The position numbers and the translations under genes were made by a program. The notes under the pieces are model-generated. The model did no database searches, had not been told where the DNA came from, and saw nothing but the letters and a program-made list of their open reading frames with translations. This document shows positions 32,202 to 36,453 of a stretch of 36,453 nucleotides of DNA, piece by piece (position 1 is the stretch's first letter; every line of letters begins with the position of its first letter). This DNA is from CBDUBU01 sp965365465 (GTDB lineage: Bacteria; Bacteroidota; Rhodothermia; Rhodothermales; DASSAV01), in contig CBDUBU010000006.1 of NCBI GenBank assembly GCA_965365465.1, positions 1-36,453 of the forward strand. The letters run 5' to 3'.

Positions 32202-32289
32202 TATATTGGCGTCGGACTCCCACCACCGGTGCGACGAAACCTGTCCAATAATTCTTCAATCATCCTGTTTTTAGTGGAGGAACGTATCC

Positions 32290-33081
32290 ATGAATCTGAG
32301 CTTGCTCATGATGCTGCCGCAGGAGGCAGTGGAAGCTACGACCAACGACGGCGGTCTCATCAACGTTCTGGTTCAACGCTTCAACGAAGGTGGCGACTTC
32401 ATGTGGCCCATCCTGATCTGTTTCATTTTAGGTCTTGCTATCGCCTTTGAGCGAATCATTACGCTGAACCGCGCCGACATCAATACACGCAAGTTCATCC
32501 TGCGTGTGAAGAAGGCGTTAGAGGAAGGCGGCATCTCGGCTGCGGAAGAAGTCTGCGCCAACACGCGCGGCCCTGTGGCCTCTGTCTTTCAGGCCGGTCT
32601 TCTCCGCGCCGACGAAGGCATCGAAGCTGTAGAAAAGGCAGTTATCTCCTACGGTTCTATTGAAATGAGCTTCCTGGAGCGCGGCCTGGTCTGGCTTTCT
32701 CTCTTCATCAGTGTTGCTCCTATGTTCGGCTTCCTCGGAACAGTGGTCGGCATGGTTGAAGCCTTCGACGCCATCCAGCAGGCTGGTGACATCTCTCCGA
32801 GCCTCGTCGCCGGCGGCATCAAGGTGGCGCTCCTCACGACGGTGTTCGGTCTGATCGTTGCCATTGTGTTGCAGTTCTTCTACAACTACGCGGTTTCCAA
32901 AGTGGACCGGATCGTGGTGGAAATGGAAGAAGCTTCCATCGAGTTGATCGATTCGCTTGTGCTGCTGCAGGCAGGCCGCCCCTTGACAAAGGCTGAAGCA
33001 GGCACGCTGGTCAAGAGCAGGGTTACGCCGGTTGGCCCGGAAAAAGGAACTGGCCCGGACCTCACGAAGACCAAAATCTGA
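32290..33081 (+). CDS. exbB: MotA/TolQ/ExbB-family proton channel protein
   Basis: This 263-residue inner-membrane protein is the channel subunit that, with ExbD, converts the proton gradient into work for TonB- or Tol-type systems. Three transmembrane segments are visible, at about 38-57, 132-158 and 173-200, with a cytoplasmic loop between the first two. The second and third contain the conserved GFLGTVVGM and LLTTVFGL, whose Thr residues line the channel. A strong ribosome binding site GGAGGAA sits 7 bases ahead of the ATG. A small membrane protein and two ExbD proteins follow, the usual Bacteroidota arrangement; no TonB gene is adjacent. TolQ is an alternative name, as family members cannot be told apart by eye. 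Confidence 0.92.
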   Translation: MNLSLLMMLPQEAVEATTNDGGLINVLVQRFNEGGDFMWPILICFILGLAIAFERIITLNRADINTRKFILRVKKALEEGGISAAEEVCANTRGPVASVFQAGLLRADEGIEAVEKAVISYGSIEMSFLERGLVWLSLFISVAPMFGFLGTVVGMVEAFDAIQQAGDISPSLVAGGIKVALLTTVFGLIVAIVLQFFYNYAVSKVDRIVVEMEEASIELIDSLVLLQAGRPLTKAEAGTLVKSRVTPVGPEKGTGPDLTKTKI

Positions 33082-33134
33082 CCTCATCCTCTTTGCGCAC
33101 CCTGGAAGGGTGCGCTTAACGAGCAGAATACATT

Positions 33135-33410
33135 ATGCAAGCGATTCTTCCTTATGTCATGTGGGCCGTTGTCATCCTGATCGTCGTAGCGATTCTGGTT
33201 GTGGCGCTTTTTGGCCTGCGCAGCCTCATGTATGGCAAAGTGAGCCTCCTGAGCGTTGTGATTATCCTTGTTCCCGTCTTGCTGATGGGGCTTCTGGGGC
33301 TTATGATGGGCAGTTGGGTCGAGGCTGGCGTCTGGGCGACCGTTATTTCGCTCGGCCTTGCTGCCGTGGCCTTGCTCATTGCGGGTGTCCGAAGCCTGCT
33401 CAGCTTTTAA
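33135..33410 (+). CDS. Small three-helix membrane protein between exbB and exbD
   Basis: A 91-residue, very hydrophobic protein with about three transmembrane segments (residues 7-28, 37-60, 65-86) and a short basic/polar turn at SLMYGK. Its stop is 70 bases ahead of exbD, and its start is 54 bases after exbB, all on one strand, so it is part of the operon. I do not recognise a characterised family; small membrane proteins in this position are common in Bacteroidota exbB-exbD operons. It could be an accessory subunit of the energiser complex, but that is only inference from location. Confidence 0.7.
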   Translation: MQAILPYVMWAVVILIVVAILVVALFGLRSLMYGKVSLLSVVIILVPVLLMGLLGLMMGSWVEAGVWATVISLGLAAVALLIAGVRSLLSF

Positions 33411-33479
33411 CGGCCTGGCGCGTACATCAATCACAATGTGCGCCGGATTATTTGCACCATTTACAATATCTCGAACATT

Positions 33480-34040
33480 ATGGCCGGATTACTTAAGAAG
33501 CGGAAGAGCCGCGAAGCGGAGATCCCGACCGCGTCTATGGCCGACATTGCGTTCTTGCTTCTCATTTTCTTCCTGGTTACGACAACGATTGACGTGGATA
33601 CCGGCATCGGTATGACGTTGCCGCCTAAACTGGATCAGGAGGTGGATCCGCCTCCCGTTCGGGAGCGGAACATGCTCAAAATCCTTGTCAATGAGCAGGG
33701 TCAGGTGCTTCTGGAGGATAAACCTTCTGCCGTGAACCGTATTCGGGCAGAAGTTCTGAAGCACGTTACCAACTATGGTCAGGATCCGGAGTATTCCGAG
33801 GATCCTGATAAGGCCGTGATTTCTCTGAAGACGACCCGGCAGACTCCTTACGACACGTATATCCAGGTTCTGGACGAGGTCTGGATGGCCTATCGCGAAA
33901 TCTGGGACGCCGAAGCCCGCCAGATAGGTTTCCCGAATTATGACGAGTACCGGGCGCAATTGGTAGGCGATGAAGAGAATGTCATCAGAGAGAAGATAAA
34001 GGCAAACATCTCTATTGCCGAGCCTGATCCCGGTTCATGA
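33480..34040 (+). CDS. exbD: ExbD/TolR-family biopolymer transport protein (first copy)
   Basis: The 186-residue protein has a short basic cytoplasmic N-terminus, one transmembrane helix (about 22-42, starting in TASMADIAFLLLIFFL) and a periplasmic domain. Asp 22 is the conserved proton-carrying residue of ExbD/TolR. The periplasmic domain is larger than in E. coli ExbD (about 141 residues), with a charged segment at about 115-186 (YDTYIQVLDEVWMAYREIWD) seen in Bacteroidota copies. I start at ATG 33480, which places the helix as in the second copy; a GTG at 33438 would add 14 atypical residues. The exact partner (TonB, Tol) cannot be stated. Confidence 0.92.
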   Translation: MAGLLKKRKSREAEIPTASMADIAFLLLIFFLVTTTIDVDTGIGMTLPPKLDQEVDPPPVRERNMLKILVNEQGQVLLEDKPSAVNRIRAEVLKHVTNYGQDPEYSEDPDKAVISLKTTRQTPYDTYIQVLDEVWMAYREIWDAEARQIGFPNYDEYRAQLVGDEENVIREKIKANISIAEPDPGS

Positions 34041-34133
34041 TTGCGGCGCGGCAAAGCGTTGTTCCAGCATTCGGGCAGCGTAGCCCCGGCGGGGTTTTCG
34101 TTTCCTGGATAACACAGAAAAGCGAGAAAGCAA

Positions 34134-34586
34134 ATGTCATCGCATTTTAAAAAGAAGGTTAATACCAAGCAGGAAATCCCGACTGCTTCTCTCCCTGACA
34201 TCATTTTCATGCTGCTGATCTTCTTTATGGTCAGTACGGTGTTGCGGGAGACGACGATCCAGGTGCGGACGACCCTTCCTGAGGCGGAGGCGATCACGAA
34301 AATTGATCAGAAACGCCTGGTCTCCTATGTCTACATCGGACCGAGGCGTCTGGAAGGTAACCGCATCGGTGATACGGCTGTGCAGATCGATGATGCTCTC
34401 GTTCCCATCATGTCGGACGTGCGCACGATCATGTACAACAAGCTCACAGAACAGCCGAAGCTGATCGTCTCGCTTCGTGTGGACGAAAGCTCGCAGATGG
34501 GAGTGGTAACGGATTTGCAGCAGGAGCTTCGTGAAGCAGGTACGTTGCGTATCAACTACTCCACCAAGCGGCAGTTGCCTCAGTAG
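34134..34586 (+). CDS. exbD: ExbD/TolR-family biopolymer transport protein (second copy)
   Basis: This 150-residue ExbD paralogue shares the N-terminal plan with the first copy: basic start, IPTASLPDIIFMLLIFF with Asp 22 in the same place, one helix to about residue 40, and a periplasmic domain (IVSLRVDESSQMGVVTDLQQELREAG near 118-140) of normal ExbD size. The ATG at 34134 lies 93 bases after the first exbD. Paired exbD genes with different periplasmic domains are usual in Bacteroidota; the two may form mixed dimers or serve different TonB-type partners (inference). A strong terminator follows, so this is the last gene of the operon. Confidence 0.92.
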   Translation: MSSHFKKKVNTKQEIPTASLPDIIFMLLIFFMVSTVLRETTIQVRTTLPEAEAITKIDQKRLVSYVYIGPRRLEGNRIGDTAVQIDDALVPIMSDVRTIMYNKLTEQPKLIVSLRVDESSQMGVVTDLQQELREAGTLRINYSTKRQLPQ

Positions 34587-34610
34587 TTCAGGATCCATCC
34601 TGAGTACACT

Positions 34611-34639
34611 AAAAAAGCCCTGCACTGCGGGGCTTTTTT
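34611..34639. terminator. Rho-independent terminator of the exbB-exbD operon
   Basis: AAAAAAGCCCTGC (34611-34623) pairs with GCGGGGCTTTTTT (34627-34639), one G-U pair, loop ACT, with six T at the end. The A-run on the other side makes it symmetric, so it could also work leftward. Confidence 0.9.
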
Positions 34640-34726
34640 GTTTTGGCGGTTGATGCATGAAATCCCTGGGAGCTTTAGTTTAACGGCATCCAACATTTCT
34701 GCGCCACCAGAGACAAACTACTGACC

Positions 34727-35752
34727 ATGACACATCGCATTACGTTGCTGCCGGGGGATGGGATCGGCCCGGAAGTAGTACAGGCTACCCTTACCGTGCT
34801 GGATGCAACGGGTGTTGCGCTGGAATGGGACGTTCACGACAAGGTAGGAGCAGATGCCATGGAGGAGTATGGCGTTCCTCTTCCGGAGCCTGTCGTGGAG
34901 TCCATCAAGGCGAATAAAATTGCCCTGAAAGGCCCCATCACGACGCCGGTTGGCAAAGGCTTCAAGAGCGTAAACGTTCAACTCCGGCAAAAACTTGATC
35001 TGTATGCCAGCGTTCGCCCCTGCCGGACGGTTCCCGGCATCCAAACGCGCTTTGAGAACGTCGACCTGACCATCTTTCGGGAAAACACGGAGGGATTATA
35101 CTCTGGAATTGAAAACTATGATGAACGGCTGGAGGTTGCGGACTCCATAGCGCGCATCACGCGCCGGGGGTCAAGCCGGATCATTCGGTTTTGCTTCGAA
35201 TACGCCCGGCGTCATCGACAGCGCAAGGTTACGCTGGTGCATAAGGCTAACATCCTCAAAGTCACCTCCGGAATGTTCTTGCAGATAGGACGTGACCTGG
35301 CGCAGGAGTATCCTGAGATCGAATTTCAGGACCGGATCATAGATAATATGTGTATGCAGCTTGTCGTCAATCCGGAAAAGTACCAGAACATCGTAACGAC
35401 GAACTTGTTCGGCGATATTTTGAGCGACTTGGCTGCAGGCTTGGTGGGAGGGCTTGGCGTTGTAGCAGGAGCAAATATCGGCGACGATTACGCCGTTTTT
35501 GAAGCAGTGCATGGCAGCGCTCCGGATATTGCGGGGAAAGGACTTGCCAATCCTACTGCCTTGATCCGGTCGGCGGAGATGATGCTAAGGCATCTCGACG
35601 AAACGAAAGCAGCCACAGCTATTCAGCAGGCGCTCTACGATACCTTTGTAGAAGCCCGTTGCCTGACCCGCGACCTCGGCGGGAGCAGCAGCACGATGGA
35701 GTACGCTGACTGCGTCGCAGAAAAGGTGCGCCGCCGGATGGCCGCATCCTGA
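34727..35752 (+). CDS. NAD-type isocitrate dehydrogenase (isocitrate/isopropylmalate dehydrogenase family)
   Basis: The 341-residue protein is a beta-decarboxylating dehydrogenase, most like NAD-dependent isocitrate dehydrogenase (IDH3 type) of the TCA cycle. LPGDGIGPEV starts the fold; GFKSVNVQLRQKLDLYASVRP holds the substrate-binding Ser and Arg residues, FRENTEGLYSG the family loop, HKANILK the catalytic Lys, and GDILSDLAAGLVGG the metal-binding Asp. HGSAPDIAGKGLANP has Asp after AP, which favours NAD over NADP. Isopropylmalate or homoisocitrate dehydrogenase would be alternatives, but no leucine or lysine pathway genes are nearby. It follows the exbD terminator, so it is probably transcribed on its own. 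Confidence 0.88.
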   Translation: MTHRITLLPGDGIGPEVVQATLTVLDATGVALEWDVHDKVGADAMEEYGVPLPEPVVESIKANKIALKGPITTPVGKGFKSVNVQLRQKLDLYASVRPCRTVPGIQTRFENVDLTIFRENTEGLYSGIENYDERLEVADSIARITRRGSSRIIRFCFEYARRHRQRKVTLVHKANILKVTSGMFLQIGRDLAQEYPEIEFQDRIIDNMCMQLVVNPEKYQNIVTTNLFGDILSDLAAGLVGGLGVVAGANIGDDYAVFEAVHGSAPDIAGKGLANPTALIRSAEMMLRHLDETKAATAIQQALYDTFVEARCLTRDLGGSSSTMEYADCVAEKVRRRMAAS

Positions 35753-35914
35753 TGCACAGTAGGTTGCCTGATGTTGGAATGGCGGGGCCAGGTCTGCAAC
35801 CTGCATAGCCGGGTTTGAGCATTCATATCACGGCAGCCAGGTCTCGGTTCTTTTGGACGTTGAGGTGCGGCGGCAGCTAACCGCCGCCCCGATAGCACAC
35901 AATTTCATTGATCC

Positions 35915-36340
35915 ATGATTCAGCGAATTCAGACTGTTTACCTGGCCCTCGGCGCTATGGCGCTTCTGGCCCTGCTGTTTTTTGATGCCATCTGGAGCGG
36001 GAGCGAGGCGGCAAGCTTCGGCTGGTTTCCCCTGGTGATGCTGCTCTTGACAATCGCAACAGCCGTGCTTGCCTTTGGCTCCATCTTTATGTACAAAAAG
36101 CGTGCGCAACAGCGCAAACTGGTTGTGTATGCACAAATGCTAACCCTGCTGCTCATGGTGGTTCTTTACGGCCTGCTCTACATGTCCGGTGAACTGGTTT
36201 TCGTCCGGCAGGAAGGTCTGGATATCTCCAGGATGACAGCGCTGGCGCTTCCCATCATAGCATACCTTTTGTTTTATCTGGCGCGGAAATCCATCGAGCG
36301 GGACATCGAACTCGTTCGCTCTATGGACAGGCTACGCTGA
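35915..36340 (+). CDS. DUF4293-family membrane protein
   Basis: This 141-residue protein has four hydrophobic helices (about 8-27, 38-60, 70-90, 104-122). The first residues MIQRIQTVYL and the ending RSMDRLR are the hallmark of DUF4293, a family found almost only in Bacteroidota and relatives and without known function. The length is typical. ATG 35915 follows a gene-free gap of 162 bases; no strong ribosome binding site is visible. It is useful as a lineage marker. No conserved neighbour suggests a role here. Confidence 0.9.
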   Translation: MIQRIQTVYLALGAMALLALLFFDAIWSGSEAASFGWFPLVMLLLTIATAVLAFGSIFMYKKRAQQRKLVVYAQMLTLLLMVVLYGLLYMSGELVFVRQEGLDISRMTALALPIIAYLLFYLARKSIERDIELVRSMDRLR

Positions 36341-36374
36341 AAGGCAAAACGCCTGTATCCACATTGTACGTGTT

Positions 36375-36436
36375 GCTCGTCCGGGGGGCAACTGGCTCGG
36401 CCTTTCTACGCTCGGTTCGCCACCCGGTAAACGAGC
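36375..36436. repeat. Inverted repeat near the right edge
   Basis: GCTCGT-CCGGG at 36375-36385 is matched by CCCGG-TAA-ACGAGC at 36423-36436, 11 pairs with a three-base bulge. The right arm runs into GAGCGAAGCGAC, similar in wording to the GAAGCGAGCGCAGCG part of the hairpin near 20.86 kb. Its extent cannot be judged because the window ends 17 bases further on. Confidence 0.4.
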
Positions 36437-36453
36437 GAAGCGACTAACGCTAG

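Larger units (their letters stand above)
31892..32289 (+). other. Gene-free region and long leader before exbB
   Basis: These 398 bases between ctpA and exbB hold a hairpin right after the ctpA stop (31893-31901 with 31918-31928, with a two-base bulge), a sigma-70-like promoter candidate at 31971-31999, and a 13-pair hairpin at 32171-32201. If the promoter is used, the exbB mRNA leader is about 280 bases. Short open frames on both strands here lack support. The exbB ribosome binding site GGAGGAA is at 32276-32282. Confidence 0.55.

Noticed and set aside
1..36453. CRISPR arrays, insertion sequences, phage or defence genes
   Set aside because: No regularly spaced direct repeats, no transposase, integrase or recombinase motifs, and every large frame has another assignment.

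Overview
The window looks like a chromosomal segment of a Bacteroidota/Rhodothermota-type bacterium (marine Rhodothermales or Balneolales would fit; this is an inference). Supporting evidence: a DUF4293 membrane protein, an OstA-like protein beside lptC and lptB, the exbB / small membrane protein / exbD / exbD arrangement, the TetR-TolC-MFP-RND gene order, many genes without a clear Shine-Dalgarno site, and several promoter candidates of the Bacteroidota type (TTG, 19-21 bases, TAnnTTTG). Thirty protein genes are supported, one of them cut by the left edge. I found no tRNA, rRNA, CRISPR array, insertion sequence or phage gene.

Layout. 1-470: minus-strand STAS regulator and the start of another gene. 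787-4442: a B3/B4-domain protein followed by a tightly coupled lptC-ostA-lptB set for lipopolysaccharide transport. 4555-10194: housekeeping genes aroF (DAHP synthase), glmS, prfA, and the ribosomal operon rpsF-rpsR-rplI ending in a strong terminator. 10231-12821: a universal stress protein, a coiled-coil lipoprotein with an internal duplication, and a Tat-exported sugar phosphate isomerase-like protein. 12919-20537: a minus-strand drug-efflux operon (tetR, tolC, adaptor, RND pump) with a double palindromic operator candidate in front of tetR; the pump has a large extra membrane block. 20611-21107: a gene-free stretch rich in inverted repeats. 21108-24480: manC (minus) and an MltD-type lytic transglycosylase (plus).

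24728-29959: a large secreted glycoside hydrolase-like protein convergent with a divergent membrane-anchored penicillin-acylase-like protein. 30206-34639: CtpA-type S41 peptidase, then a proton-motive-force energiser operon (exbB, small membrane protein, exbD, exbD) with a long leader and a strong terminator. 34727-36340: NAD-type isocitrate dehydrogenase-like enzyme and DUF4293 protein. The right edge carries another inverted repeat.

Most of the window is core envelope and housekeeping biology. Cell-envelope work dominates: LPS transport, UDP-GlcNAc precursor supply (glmS), GDP-mannose supply (manC), peptidoglycan turnover (mltD), efflux, and Ton/Tol energisation. I do not see a clear new defence or mobile system. 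The points most worth a second look are the enlarged RND pump, the paired operator, the structured intergenic repeat block, the leaders of rpsF and exbB, and the atypical penicillin-acylase-like protein.
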